The position numbers were made by a program, and so were the translations under genes. From assembly GCA_035911095.1 (NCBI GenBank), contig JAMHWF010000070.1, positions 1 through 64,000 of the forward strand: a DNA stretch of 64,000 bases. Direction: 5' to 3'. Position 1 is the stretch's first letter, and every line of letters begins with the position of its first letter. This document shows, piece by piece, positions 1 to 12,168 of the stretch. The stretch is from JAMHWF01 sp035911095 (GTDB lineage Bacteria; Pseudomonadota; Gammaproteobacteria; Burkholderiales; Burkholderiaceae_C). The notes under the pieces are model-generated. The model saw only the letters and a program-made list of their open reading frames with translations, ran no database searches and was not told the DNA's origin.

Positions 1-414
1 TTCCACCGCAGCCCGCGCAGCCACCAGCAATTCGCCCACCAGCACGTCGCGGCCGGCATCGGCCTCGGGGGTGCGGCGCTTGCTCACTTCCGTCAAGCGG
101 TGGTGCAAGGCATCGATGAGCAACTGCCGGCGCTTGGGGTTGTCCAGCAGGTCGTCTTCCAGGTACGGGTTGCGCTGCACCACCCAGATGTCACCCAGCA
201 CCTCATACAGCATGCGGGCACTTCGGCCTGTGCGGCGCTCTTCGCGCAGTTGCTGCAAGATTTCCCAGGCGCGCGGGCCCAGCAGGCGAAGCACGATCTC
301 GCGGTCTGAGAAAGAGGTGTAGTTGTAGGGAATCTCGCGCAGCCGCGGCGCGCCCGCATCGGCTTGCAGGGCGGTTTCGGACAGGGCCGGCGTGAGAAGG
401 AGCGGTGCGTTCAT
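1..414 (-). CDS. DUF3683 FAD-linked oxidase, N-terminal part
   Basis: Only the first 138 codons lie in the window; the gene continues past base 1. The ATG at 414-412 opens a protein with LREIPYNYTSFSDREIV near residue 25, then GRSARMLYEVLGDIWVVQRN and a DDLLDNPKRRQLLIDALHHR block. This pattern is known from the DUF3683 domain that begins large FAD/FMN-linked oxidases (lactate or glycolate dehydrogenase-like, with C-terminal Fe-S parts) in Burkholderiales. The FAD-binding and iron-sulfur parts cannot be seen here, so substrate and full length are unknown. Codon use is softer than in the rest of the window: by hand count 25 of 138 codons end in A or T. It is divergent from ugpB. Confidence 0.75.
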   Translation of the reverse strand, partial: MNAPLLLTPALSETALQADAGAPRLREIPYNYTSFSDREIVLRLLGPRAWEILQQLREERRTGRSARMLYEVLGDIWVVQRNPYLEDDLLDNPKRRQLLIDALHHRLTEVSKRRTPEADAGRDVLVGELLVAARAAVE

Positions 415-509
415 AAGGGTAAGCCAGGATGCTAACCGAGGGCATCAAGACCCTCTGCCGGGCACCGCATAGGCGCGGCGGGTAATTCCCGTTGCCCCAA
501 GGGCACCAT

Positions 510-557
510 TCATGACAGAACCCTGGGTGTTGCGCGAGCTGTCACACAAGCTGTCAT
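510..557 (+). promoter_or_regulatory. Candidate PhoB binding region (Pho box) upstream of ugpB
   Basis: CTGTCAC at 539-545 and CTGTCAT at 551-557 form a direct repeat, and CATGACAG at 510-517 is a third copy in the opposite orientation. They end 58 bases before the ugpB start. The PhoB consensus is two CTGTCAT units with a 4-base spacer, and E. coli ugp belongs to the Pho regulon. Here the spacer is 5 bases, so the period is 12 rather than 11. The call is an inference from motif and context. Confidence 0.55.
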
Positions 558-615
558 GCAAGCAGCCCAGACTCGCGCCTTTGCCGATTGCTTCACTTCA
601 CTGCCAGGAGATCCC

Positions 616-1932
616 ATGTCCTTCCGTACCTTCCGCCCCTTGCTTGCACCGGTGGCCGCTGCCCTGCTGGCACTGCCGGCCCAGGCCCAGACAGAGATCC
701 AATGGTGGCACTCCATGGGCGGCGCCCTGGGGCAGTGGGTGGGCGACCTGGCCAAGGAGTTCAACGACAGCCAGAAGGACTACAAGGTGGTGCCCACGTT
801 CAAAGGCAGCTACCCGGAAAGCATGACGGCGGCCATCGCCGCCTTCCGTGCCGGCAATGCGCCGGACATCCTTCAGGTGTTTGAAGTGGGCACCGCCACG
901 ATGATGGCCAGCAAGGGCGCCATCAAGCCTGTGGGCGAAGTGATGAAGGAGTCGGGCCTCAAGTTCGACCCGACCGAGTACGTCAGCGCCGTGGCCGGCT
1001 ACTACACGGCCCCCAACGGCCAGATGCTGAGCATGCCGTTCAACAGCTCGACGACGATCTTCTACTACAACAAGGACGCCTTCAAGGCAGCCGGCATCGA
1101 CACCGAAAAGGCCCCGTCCACCTGGCCCGAGGTAGCGCTGGCCGCCGCCAAGCTCAAGGCCAGCGGCCACAAGTGCCCATTCACCACCAGCTGGCAGAGC
1201 TGGACCCAGCTCGAGAGCTTCTCGGCCTGGCACAACGTCGAGTTCGCGACCAAGCGCAACGGCTTCGGCGGCCTCGACGCGCGGCTGGCGATCGGCACCC
1301 CGCTGCACGTGCGCCACATCGAGAACCTCGCCAACATGGCCAAGCAGGGGCTGTTCGTCTACAAGGGCCGCGGCAACGCGGCCGACGCCGTCTTCGTCTC
1401 CGGCGAATGCGCGATGGCGACCGCCACCTCGGCGCTGTACGGCAACATCAAGCGCAATGCCAAGTTCGCCGCCGGCATCTCGACCCTGCCCTACTACCCG
1501 GACGTGCCGGGCGCGCCGCAGAACACGGTGATCGGCGGCGCGAGCCTGTGGGTGATGTCGGGCAAGACCCCGGCCGAGTACAAGGGCATCGGCCAGTTCT
1601 TCGCCTACCTGTCCAAGCCCGAAGTCGCCGCCGCGAGCCACCAGCGCACCGGCTATCTGCCGGTGACGATCGCCTCCTTCGAGCTGACCGACAAGGGCGG
1701 CTTCTACAAGGAGAACCCGGGCACCGACGTCTCGGTGACGCAGATGATCCGCAAGACCACCGACAAGTCACGCGGCGTGCGGCTGGGCAACTTCGTGCAG
1801 ATCCGCACCATCATCGACGAGGAGATGGAGCAGGTCTGGTCCGGCAAGAAGACCGCCAAGGAAGGCCTGGACGCCGCGATCAAGCGCGGCAACGAGCAGC
1901 TCGAGCGCTTCGAAAGGGCCAACCGCAGCTGA
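616..1932 (+). CDS. ugpB: sn-Glycerol-3-phosphate ABC transporter, periplasmic binding protein
   Basis: UgpB captures glycerol-3-phosphate and glycerophosphodiesters in the periplasm and delivers them to UgpAE. The 438-residue protein starts with a Sec signal peptide (hydrophobic core about residues 8-20, cleavage after AQA at about 25) and continues with IQWWHSMGGALGQWV, the typical UgpB mature start. The length matches the family. The ATG at 616 is preferred over an in-frame ATG at 556 because AGGAG lies at 606-610 and the signal peptide begins there. It is the first gene of ugpBAECQ. Codon bias sharpens along the gene: about 16 of the first 135 codons end in A or T, but very few do after about base 1200. 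Confidence 0.93.
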   Translation: MSFRTFRPLLAPVAAALLALPAQAQTEIQWWHSMGGALGQWVGDLAKEFNDSQKDYKVVPTFKGSYPESMTAAIAAFRAGNAPDILQVFEVGTATMMASKGAIKPVGEVMKESGLKFDPTEYVSAVAGYYTAPNGQMLSMPFNSSTTIFYYNKDAFKAAGIDTEKAPSTWPEVALAAAKLKASGHKCPFTTSWQSWTQLESFSAWHNVEFATKRNGFGGLDARLAIGTPLHVRHIENLANMAKQGLFVYKGRGNAADAVFVSGECAMATATSALYGNIKRNAKFAAGISTLPYYPDVPGAPQNTVIGGASLWVMSGKTPAEYKGIGQFFAYLSKPEVAAASHQRTGYLPVTIASFELTDKGGFYKENPGTDVSVTQMIRKTTDKSRGVRLGNFVQIRTIIDEEMEQVWSGKKTAKEGLDAAIKRGNEQLERFERANRS

Positions 1933-1988
1933 GCGGCACGGGCTTCGCGGCGCCGCCCCTCCCCCTCGCCGCGCCGGAGCCCGCTTCC

Positions 1989-2876
1989 TTGGCCGCCGAA
2001 AAACGCGTCCGCTTCGCCCACCGCTGGCTCCCGTGGGCGCTGATCGCGCCGCAGTTGGCGGTCGTGGGGGTGTTCTTCTTCTGGCCGGCGGGCCAGGCGC
2101 TGGTCCAGAGCGTGCTGGCCGAAGACGCCTTTGGCACCTCGACCGAGTTCGTCGGGCTCGACAACTTCCGCCGCCTGATCGCCGACGAGAGCTACCTCGA
2201 ATCGTTCCGCACGACGGCGGTCTTCTCGCTGCTCGTCGCCGGCTTCGGCCTGTCGATCGCCCTGCTGCTGGCCGTCATGGCCGACCGCGTGCTGCGCGGC
2301 GCAGGCGTCTACAAGACGCTGTTGATCTGGCCGTATGCGGTCGCGCCGGCGGTGGCGGGGGTGCTGTGGCTGTTCATGTTCGCCTCGCCGATGGGCGTCG
2401 TCGCCTTCGGCCTGCGCGCCCTCGGCTACGACTGGAACCACCTGCTCGACGCCGGCGACGCGATGGCGCTGATCGTCGTCGCCGCGGTCTGGAAGCAGAT
2501 CTCGTACAACTTCCTGTTCTTCCTGGCCGGCCTGCAGTCGATCCCGAAGTCGCTGATCGAGGCGGCCGCGATTGACGGCGCCGGCCCCTGGCGGCGCTTC
2601 TGGACGATCATCTTCCCGCTGCTGTCGCCCACGACCTTCTTCCTGCTCGTGATCAACATCGTCTACGCCTTCTTCGACACCTTCGCGATCGTCGACGCGG
2701 CGACCCAGGGCGGGCCGGGCAAGGAGACGGCGATCCTGGTCTACAAGGTCTACTACGACGGCTTCAAGGCGCTCGACCTCGGCGGCTCGGCCGCGCAGTC
2801 GGTGGTGCTGATGGCAATCGTCATCGCCCTCACCGTCGTGCAGTTCCGCTTCGTCGAGCGGCGCGTCAACTACTGA
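1989..2876 (+). CDS. ugpA: sn-Glycerol-3-phosphate ABC transporter permease UgpA
   Basis: UgpA is one of the two inner-membrane permeases of the importer. Six hydrophobic segments are visible, and the cytoplasmic EAA loop (EAAAIDGAGPWRRFWTIIFP) that docks on the ATPase is intact. No ATG lies near the family's usual start. TTG at 1989 is chosen because GGAG lies at 1976-1979, nine bases upstream, and the protein then opens KRVRFAHRWLPWALIAPQ, matching known UgpA starts. That gives 295 residues, the usual size. A CTG overlapping the ugpB stop is the alternative. It lies 56 bases after ugpB and 19 before ugpE. Confidence 0.9.
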   Translation: MAAEKRVRFAHRWLPWALIAPQLAVVGVFFFWPAGQALVQSVLAEDAFGTSTEFVGLDNFRRLIADESYLESFRTTAVFSLLVAGFGLSIALLLAVMADRVLRGAGVYKTLLIWPYAVAPAVAGVLWLFMFASPMGVVAFGLRALGYDWNHLLDAGDAMALIVVAAVWKQISYNFLFFLAGLQSIPKSLIEAAAIDGAGPWRRFWTIIFPLLSPTTFFLLVINIVYAFFDTFAIVDAATQGGPGKETAILVYKVYYDGFKALDLGGSAAQSVVLMAIVIALTVVQFRFVERRVNY

Positions 2877-2895
2877 ACGCACAGGGCTGCCACCG

Positions 2896-3750
2896 ATGGT
2901 CGAACGCCGCCCCGCGCTGACGCTGCTGTCGCATCTGGTGCTGGTGCTGGGCGTCGTGATCGTCGCCTTCCCGGTCTACCTGACCTTCGTCGCCTCGACG
3001 CACACGGCCGAGCACCTGGCGCAGAGCGTGCCGATGCCGCTGCTACCCGGTGGCCACGGGGTCGAGACCTACCGCCTGGCGCTCCTCGGCGGGCAGAAGA
3101 GCGCCGGCAGCTCGATCCCGGCGGCCCTGCCGATGCTGTGGGTGAGCCTGGTGAGCGCGCTGGTGATCGCCGTCGGCAAGATCGCGATCTCACTTCTTTC
3201 GGCCTTCGCGATCGTCTACTTCCGCTTTCCGCTGCGCAACCTGTGCTTCTGGCTGATCTTCGTCACGCTGATGCTGCCGGTCGAGGTGCGCATCTTCCCG
3301 ACCTACAAGGTCGTCTCCGACCTCGGCATGCTCAACACCTACGCCGGTCTCACGGTGCCGCTGATCGCCTCGGCGACCGCCACCTTCCTCTTCCGCCAGT
3401 TCTTCCTCACCGTGCCCGACGAGCTGGTCGAGGCCGCGCGCATCGACGGCGCCGGCCCGATGCGCTTCTTCAAGGACGTGCTGCTGCCGCTGTCGCGCAC
3501 CTCGATCGCGGCGCTCTTCGTCATCCAGTTCATCTACGGCTGGAACCAGTACCTCTGGCCGCTGCTGGTCACCACCGACGAGTCGATGTACCCGGTGGTC
3601 ATGGGCATCAAGCGCCTGATCACCGGCGAGGCCTACATCGAGTGGAACGTGGTGATGGCCACCGCGATGCTGGCGATGCTGCCGCCGGCGGTCGTCGTCG
3701 TGCTGATGCAGAAATGGTTCGTCAAGGGCCTGGTGGACACGGAGAAATAG
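2896..3750 (+). CDS. ugpE: sn-Glycerol-3-phosphate ABC transporter permease UgpE
   Basis: UgpE is the second permease of the importer and pairs with UgpA. The 284-residue protein shows about six membrane segments and an intact EAA loop, EAARIDGAGPMRFFKDVLLP, near residue 180. The motif VEVRIFPTYKVVSDLGMLNT and the C-terminal WFVKGLVDTEK tail are typical of UgpE. It lies between ugpA and ugpC, four bases from the latter, so all subunits are probably made from one transcript. Confidence 0.93.
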   Translation: MVERRPALTLLSHLVLVLGVVIVAFPVYLTFVASTHTAEHLAQSVPMPLLPGGHGVETYRLALLGGQKSAGSSIPAALPMLWVSLVSALVIAVGKIAISLLSAFAIVYFRFPLRNLCFWLIFVTLMLPVEVRIFPTYKVVSDLGMLNTYAGLTVPLIASATATFLFRQFFLTVPDELVEAARIDGAGPMRFFKDVLLPLSRTSIAALFVIQFIYGWNQYLWPLLVTTDESMYPVVMGIKRLITGEAYIEWNVVMATAMLAMLPPAVVVVLMQKWFVKGLVDTEK

Positions 3751-3754
3751 CCGC

Positions 3755-4833
<1,079 letters not shown>

Positions 4834-4837
<4 letters not shown>

Positions 4838-5592
4838 CCCCCGCCGCGCCCGATTGGCCGCTGCCGTACTGGATCGCCCACCGAGGCGCCGGCAAGCTGG
4901 CGCCGGAGAACACGCTGGCCGCCTTCCGCGAGGGGGCACAGCACGGCTACCGCGCCTTCGAGTGCGACGCGAAGCTGAGCGCGGACGGCGTCCCCTTCCT
5001 GCTGCACGACGACACGTTGCAGCGCACGACCCCCGCACGCGGCCTGGCCGGCGCGCGCGCGTGGGCCGAACTGTCGCGCCTCGACGCCGGCCGCTGGCTC
5101 GACGCGCGCTGGGCCGGCGAGCCGATCCCCTCGCTCGAGGCCGTCGTCGACTGGGCGCGCGCGCAGGGCCATGCGCTGAACGTCGAGCTCAAGCCGATGC
5201 CAGGAGAGGAGTTCGCGACCGGCGAGGCGATCGGCCGCGCCTGCCTGCAGTGGTGGCCGGCCCCGCGCCGCCTGTTGTTCAGCTCGTTCAAGCCCGAGGC
5301 GCTGCGCGGCGCCCGAGCGGGCGCCCCCGAAATCCCGCGCGCGCTGCTGCTCGACACGCTGTGGCAGGGTTGGGAGGCGGCCGCGCGCACGCTCGGCTGC
5401 ATCGCGATCGTCTGCCACCACCCGCTGCTCGACGGCGCACTACGCCAGCGCCTGCGCGACGCCGGCTGGCGGGCGCTGTGCTACACGGTGAACGACCCGG
5501 CCGAGGTGCGGCGGCTCGGCGCGCTCGGCGTCGACGGGCTGATCACCGACGCCGTCGACCGCTTCGCGCCGGACGGCGCGGGGCCGGCCTGA
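4834..5592 (+). CDS. ugpQ: Glycerophosphodiester phosphodiesterase
   Basis: UgpQ hydrolyses glycerophosphodiesters brought in by the Ugp transporter to glycerol-3-phosphate and an alcohol in the cytoplasm. The 252-residue protein has no signal peptide, which fits UgpQ rather than periplasmic GlpQ. GDPD motifs are present: HRGAGKLAPENT near residue 12, then FECDAKLSADG and LLHDDTL, which supply the catalytic His and metal-binding acidic residues. VELKPMPGEE and the final GVDGLITDAVDRF are also typical. It is the last gene of the operon and ends convergent with the MFS gene. Confidence 0.92.
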
Positions 5593-5641
5593 GCGGCGGC
5601 CCCGCGCACCGCGCCGCCCCGTCGGCGCCGGATCAGGCCGG
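5584..5641. terminator. Nested inverted repeats between convergent ugpQ and MFS genes
   Basis: CCGGCCTGA (5584-5592) and TCAGGCCGG (5633-5641) are perfect inverted arms covering the two stop codons. Inside them, GGCGGC (5595-5600) pairs with GCCGCC (5613-5618). There is no T-run. It could act as a two-way terminator, but part of the symmetry comes from both proteins ending in Gly-Pro-Ala or Pro-Ala before TGA. Confidence 0.35.
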
Positions 5642-7012
5642 GCCGGGCGACTCGCGGGTCGCGCCGGCGGCGGGCAGCACCCCGCCAGCGCCCGGGGCGT
5701 CTCCCTGCGCCGCGCCGGCGCCCATCGTCGCCGGCAGCTCGCGCACGCCGCGGATCACCGGGTGGCGCCAGGCCAGCCAGGCCAGCAACAGGCCGGTGCC
5801 GCCCGCGAAGGCGAGCGCCGAGCGCAGCCCGTAGTGCTCGCCGAGCCAGCCGCCAAGCAACGCGCCCGGCCCGGCCGGCAGCAGGATCAGCCAGCGCATC
5901 GTGCTCGTCATGCGGCCGAGCAGCGGCTGCGGCGTCACCGCCTGGCGCAGGGCCAGGAAGTTGATGAACACCAGCACCGCGCCGAAACCGAAGACGCCGA
6001 GCATCGCGACGAACCCGGCCACGCCCCAGGCGCCGGCCGGCGTCAGCGACAGCAAGAGCCAGCCGCCGGCGCAGAGGCCGACCCCCAGTACCAGGCAGGG
6101 CCCGGGCCCGATACGCGCCGACAGGCGGTCGCCGCGCAGGCTCGCGAGCACGGTGCCGGCGCCCAAACCCACGTAGCACAGGCCCACCTGCGACTCCGAC
6201 AGCCCGAGCACGCGGGTGGCGAGCAGGATCTGCACGACCAGCGCGGCCTGATGACACATCTGCCAGCCGCCGACCAGCGCGGCCAGCGCGAGCAGCAGCC
6301 GCTGGCTGCGCACGAAGTGCACCCCCGCCTGGAGTTCGCGCCAGAACGGCGCCGGCGCTGAGCGTTCGCCCTGCTCGTGCACGTGGACGCCGCGCAGGAT
6401 CAGCGCCGAGGCGAGCAGCGCGAGCGCGTCGACCAGCAACGCCAGCGGCGCGCCGACCAGGCGGATCAGCAGCCCGGCCAGGCCGGGTCCGGCAACCTCG
6501 GCCCCGGAGGACGCGAGCGCGTTCTTCGCGTGCGCCTCGACCAGCCGCTCGCGCGGCACCACCTGGGTCAGGACCACCTGTGCCGCACTGCCGGCCACCG
6601 TGTAGACGGTGCCGACGACGAAGCCGACGACATACAGCCCCCCCATCGTCAGCCAGCCGAGCGTCCAGGCCAGCGGCACGGCGGCCACGACCAGTGCCAG
6701 CGTGAGCTCGCCGGCGACCACGACCGGCAGCTTGCGCACGCGGTCGAGCCACACGCCGGCCGGCAGCGAGAAGAGCACGAAGGGGAGGATCTCGGCGAAG
6801 GTAAGCCAGCCCATCTGCGAGGGCGTCGCATGCAGCAACACCGCTGCCGTCAGCGGCAGCGCGAGCAGCGTCACCTGGCCGCCGAGCGAGCTGATCAGCA
6901 CCGAGGCCCAGAGGCGGCGGAAGGTTGCCTGGCGCAGCAGGTCGCCGGGCGGCAGCAGGCGCTGCGAGGCCTGGCGCCACCAGGCTCTTCTGGCTTGGAG
7001 CCGACGAGTCAT
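5633..7012 (-). CDS. MFS transporter, EntS/MFS_3-like exporter
   Basis: This 459-residue protein has about twelve membrane segments. FRRLWASVLISSLGGQVTLLALP near residue 32 and the motif LPAGVWLDRVRKLPVVV (MFS motif A) are features of the MFS_3 group, which includes the enterobactin exporter EntS and macrolide efflux proteins. The substrate cannot be told from sequence. The start ATG at 7012-7010 has a strong AGGAGG six bases upstream. The C-terminal tail (about 25 residues) is Gly/Ala/Pro-rich and probably disordered. It stands alone between ugpQ and argJ with no siderophore genes nearby. Confidence 0.85.
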   Translation of the reverse strand: MTRRLQARRAWWRQASQRLLPPGDLLRQATFRRLWASVLISSLGGQVTLLALPLTAAVLLHATPSQMGWLTFAEILPFVLFSLPAGVWLDRVRKLPVVVAGELTLALVVAAVPLAWTLGWLTMGGLYVVGFVVGTVYTVAGSAAQVVLTQVVPRERLVEAHAKNALASSGAEVAGPGLAGLLIRLVGAPLALLVDALALLASALILRGVHVHEQGERSAPAPFWRELQAGVHFVRSQRLLLALAALVGGWQMCHQAALVVQILLATRVLGLSESQVGLCYVGLGAGTVLASLRGDRLSARIGPGPCLVLGVGLCAGGWLLLSLTPAGAWGVAGFVAMLGVFGFGAVLVFINFLALRQAVTPQPLLGRMTSTMRWLILLPAGPGALLGGWLGEHYGLRSALAFAGGTGLLLAWLAWRHPVIRGVRELPATMGAGAAQGDAPGAGGVLPAAGATRESPGPA

Positions 7013-7415
7013 GGCTCCCTCCTTGTCTTGCTCTCGAAGGCCGCCGTGTCGGCAGCCGGATGGGTCGGTGGACCCGGGGCAGCGGACGGCTGACATGCAC
7101 CGAACCTTCCGCTGATCTCTCAGCGGACCTCGGTCAGAGGCAGGACTGAGAGGGGACTACGCGCCGCGCGGTGCAGCCGGCAGACTTGCGCGCCGGTTCG
7201 CCGCTCGCGGCTTGCGTGCGCCGCGTCGATCGAGCCCGGCGCCCGCGTCGACACCGCCGCCGCACACGACGACGCGGCCGATGCCGGCATTCGCGTGAAC
7301 GTGGGAGGGGGTGGACATGGCGGACTCCAGGGCTGCGCAGGGAGGCGCGGATGCTACCCGCGTCCCCCTGCCGGCGGCAAGGACAAAGCTAGGGATGCGA
7401 CGCCTCGCGGCGCGC
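7013..7415. other. 403-base intergenic region between MFS gene and argJ
   Basis: This stretch lies upstream of the MFS gene (minus strand) and downstream of argJ (minus strand). Apart from the MFS ribosome binding site next to 7012, I found no convincing gene, tRNA or long repeat. Short open frames here have no family features. It probably holds the MFS promoter and the end of the argJ transcript. Confidence 0.5.
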
Positions 7416-8645
7416 TCAGGAACGGTAGTCGGCGTTGATGCTGACGTAGTCGTGCGAAAGGTCGCAGGTCCAGACCGTCGCCTCGGCAGCGCCGCGCGCG
7501 AGGTCGACGCGCACCCCGATCTCGCTTTGCTTCATCACGCGCTGGCCGTCTTCCTCGCGATAGTCGCCATGGCGGCCGCCGCGCGTCACGACATGCACGT
7601 CGTCGAGGAAGAGCTCGATCGCGCCCTGGTCGAGGTCGTCGATGCCGGCGTAGCCGACCGCCGCCAGGATGCGGCCGAGGTTCGGGTCGCTGGCGAAGAA
7701 GGCGGTCTTGACGAGCGGCGAGTGGGCGATCGCGTAGGCGGCGCGGCGGCACTCGTCCTCGTCGCGGCCACCGTGCACGCGGATGGTGATGAACTTGGTC
7801 GCGCCCTCGCCGTCGCGCACGATCGCCTGGGCGAGCTGCTCGGCGACGGCGATGACCGCGGCCTTCAACGCCGCCCCGTCGCCGCCGTCGAACGAGGTGA
7901 GCGGCTCGTGGCCGGCGCGCCCGGTGGCGATCAGCAGGAAGGAGTCGTTGGTCGAGGTGTCGCCATCGATCGTGATGCGGTTGAACGAGCGGTCGGCCGC
8001 CTCGCGCACCAGCGCCTGCAGCGCGGCCGGCGCGATCGCCGCGTCGGTGGCGACGAAGCCGAGCATCGTCGCCATGTTCGGCCGGATCATCCCGGCGCCC
8101 TTCGAGATGCCGGTGACCGTGACCGTGCGGCCGCCGACCTCGAGCCGGCGCGAGCAGGCCTTCGGCAGGGTGTCGGTCGTCATGATCGCGGCGGCGGCCT
8201 CGGCCCAGTGGTCGACCGCGAGGTCGGCCGCTGCGGCCGGCAGGCCGGCTTCGATGCGCTCGACCGGCAGCGTTTCCATGATCACGCCGGTCGAGAACGG
8301 CAGCACCTGGCCCGCCCGCAAGCCGAGCTGGCCTGCCACCGCCTCGCAGCTGCGGCGCGCGCGCGCCAGGCCGTCGGCGCCGGTGCCGGCGTTGGCATTG
8401 CCCGTGTTGATGACCAGCGCGCGGATCGGCTCGCCCGCGGCGAGATGCTCCCGGCAGACCTGCACCGGCGCGGCGCAGAAGCGGTTGCGCGTGAACACGC
8501 CCGCCACCTGCGTGCCCTCGTCGAGCGCCACCAGGGTCAGGTCGCGCCGATTCGCCTTGCGCACGCCGGCCATCGCGATGCCCAGTCGCACGCCGGCCAC
8601 CGGCAGCAGGGTCTTCGGGTCGGGCGCGCTCAGGTTGACGGGCAT
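7416..8645 (-). CDS. argJ: Bifunctional glutamate N-acetyltransferase / amino-acid acetyltransferase ArgJ
   Basis: ArgJ moves the acetyl group from N-acetylornithine to glutamate (step 5) and can also make N-acetylglutamate (step 1) in arginine synthesis. The 409-residue protein begins MPVNLSAPDPKTLLPVAGVRLG, the usual Burkholderiales start. The self-cleavage site is GMIRPNMATML, with Thr193 as the nucleophile of the beta chain. STG at 118-120 supplies the oxyanion hole. The C-terminus HDYVSINADYRS is typical. An in-frame ATG 102 bases further upstream is rejected because it overlaps secA and lacks family sequence. It follows secA, from which it is separated by a perfect 12-bp tandem repeat. 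Confidence 0.95.
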   Translation of the reverse strand: MPVNLSAPDPKTLLPVAGVRLGIAMAGVRKANRRDLTLVALDEGTQVAGVFTRNRFCAAPVQVCREHLAAGEPIRALVINTGNANAGTGADGLARARRSCEAVAGQLGLRAGQVLPFSTGVIMETLPVERIEAGLPAAAADLAVDHWAEAAAAIMTTDTLPKACSRRLEVGGRTVTVTGISKGAGMIRPNMATMLGFVATDAAIAPAALQALVREAADRSFNRITIDGDTSTNDSFLLIATGRAGHEPLTSFDGGDGAALKAAVIAVAEQLAQAIVRDGEGATKFITIRVHGGRDEDECRRAAYAIAHSPLVKTAFFASDPNLGRILAAVGYAGIDDLDQGAIELFLDDVHVVTRGGRHGDYREEDGQRVMKQSEIGVRVDLARGAAEATVWTCDLSHDYVSINADYRS

Positions 8646-8658
8646 CGTGGGCCTCGCG

Positions 8659-8682
8659 AAACGTGTAAACAAACGTGTAAAC
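8659..8682. repeat. Perfect 12-bp tandem repeat between secA and argJ
   Basis: AAACGTGTAAAC occurs twice back to back (8659-8670 and 8671-8682). It is strikingly AT-rich for this window and lies 14 bases upstream of the argJ start codon on the minus strand, just before its ribosome binding region. A regulator binding site for argJ is possible; nothing in the sequence names the protein. Confidence 0.6.
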
Positions 8683-8706
8683 GGGAGACGGGCGACGGCG
8701 CGCCGT

Positions 8707-11454
<2,748 letters not shown>

Positions 11455-11738
11455 GCGGAGGGTCGGTAGTGGGCGCGAACCCGGCGCCGCGGGGCGGTGC
11501 GCCGTGGGGCCGGGACCGGTTCGGCGGTGACATCCGGGCCCGCTGCGTTGCGCGCCTGTGCCAGGCGATGCGCAAAGACCGGCGCGAGCCTCGCCGGCCC
11601 GAAAAAAGCCCCGCAGTTTACCGCCCTGCCCCGATGCCGGCACCCGGACGGGATTGGCACCTCGCAGGGGCACCGTTGCCGTGCGATGGTTTGCCGGCGA
11701 AAAGTCGCGCCCGAGGGCATCGCTACACTGGCAACCCC

Positions 11739-12086
11739 ATGGCTTCCAGGCCTTCGTCGACGCCGCCCGCCGCGGGCGCAGCCCGCAGTGCCGCGACGCT
11801 GCCTGTGCACGAGGCGCTGGGCCGCAGCGAGCCGCTGGCGGCGCTGTCTGCCAGGCTGCGCGAGTCGGCCGCCCGCTTCGCGACCATCCGTCCCTGCCTG
11901 CCGCCCCCGCTGGCGCCCGCCGTGGCGCCGGGCCCGGTCGACGCCGAGGGCTGGTCGCTGCTCGTGTCGAGCCCGGCGGTGTCGGCCAAGCTGCGCCAGC
12001 TCACACCGCTGCTCGAGGCCGCGCTGCGCGAGGCCGGCTGGCCCGCGACGACGATCCGCATCAAGGTGCAGCAGCAGCCACGCTGA
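11739..12086 (+). CDS. DciA-like (DUF721) protein
   Basis: The 115-residue product matches the small DUF721 family by its core: LARxx-like LSARLRESAARFATIRPCLPP, then GWSLLVSSPAVSAKLRQLTP and a C-terminal IRIKVQQ strand. DUF721 proteins include DciA, the ancestral loader of the replicative helicase. The place beside secA is the usual one in Burkholderiales. This copy is short and lacks the long C-terminal tail seen in some DciA proteins, so a replication role is an inference. The ATG at 11739 begins MASRPSSTPP; upstream sequence in frame is shared with the secA leader and is not expected to be translated. Confidence 0.65.
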   Translation: MASRPSSTPPAAGAARSAATLPVHEALGRSEPLAALSARLRESAARFATIRPCLPPPLAPAVAPGPVDAEGWSLLVSSPAVSAKLRQLTPLLEAALREAGWPATTIRIKVQQQPR

Positions 12087-12110
12087 AAGGTGTTAGCGCT
12101 GCGCGCGAGG

Positions 12111-12152
12111 GGTCGGCTGACAAGGAGCCGACCAGGCGCCACGGCGGCGCCT
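12111..12152. terminator. Two tandem perfect hairpins between convergent dciA and LysR gene
   Basis: GGTCGGCT (12111-12118) pairs with AGCCGACC (12126-12133) around a 7-base loop. Directly after it AGGCGCC (12134-12140) pairs with GGCGCCT (12146-12152) around a 5-base loop. Neither has a T-run. They fill the gap between two converging genes and probably end both transcripts. Confidence 0.6.
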
Positions 12153-12168
12153 CGCGCCCGTGCCGACC

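Noticed and set aside
556..615. Upstream ATG extending UgpB by 20 residues
   Set aside because: It would place the signal peptide internally and overlaps the Pho-box-like repeat; the ATG at 616 has a good ribosome binding site.
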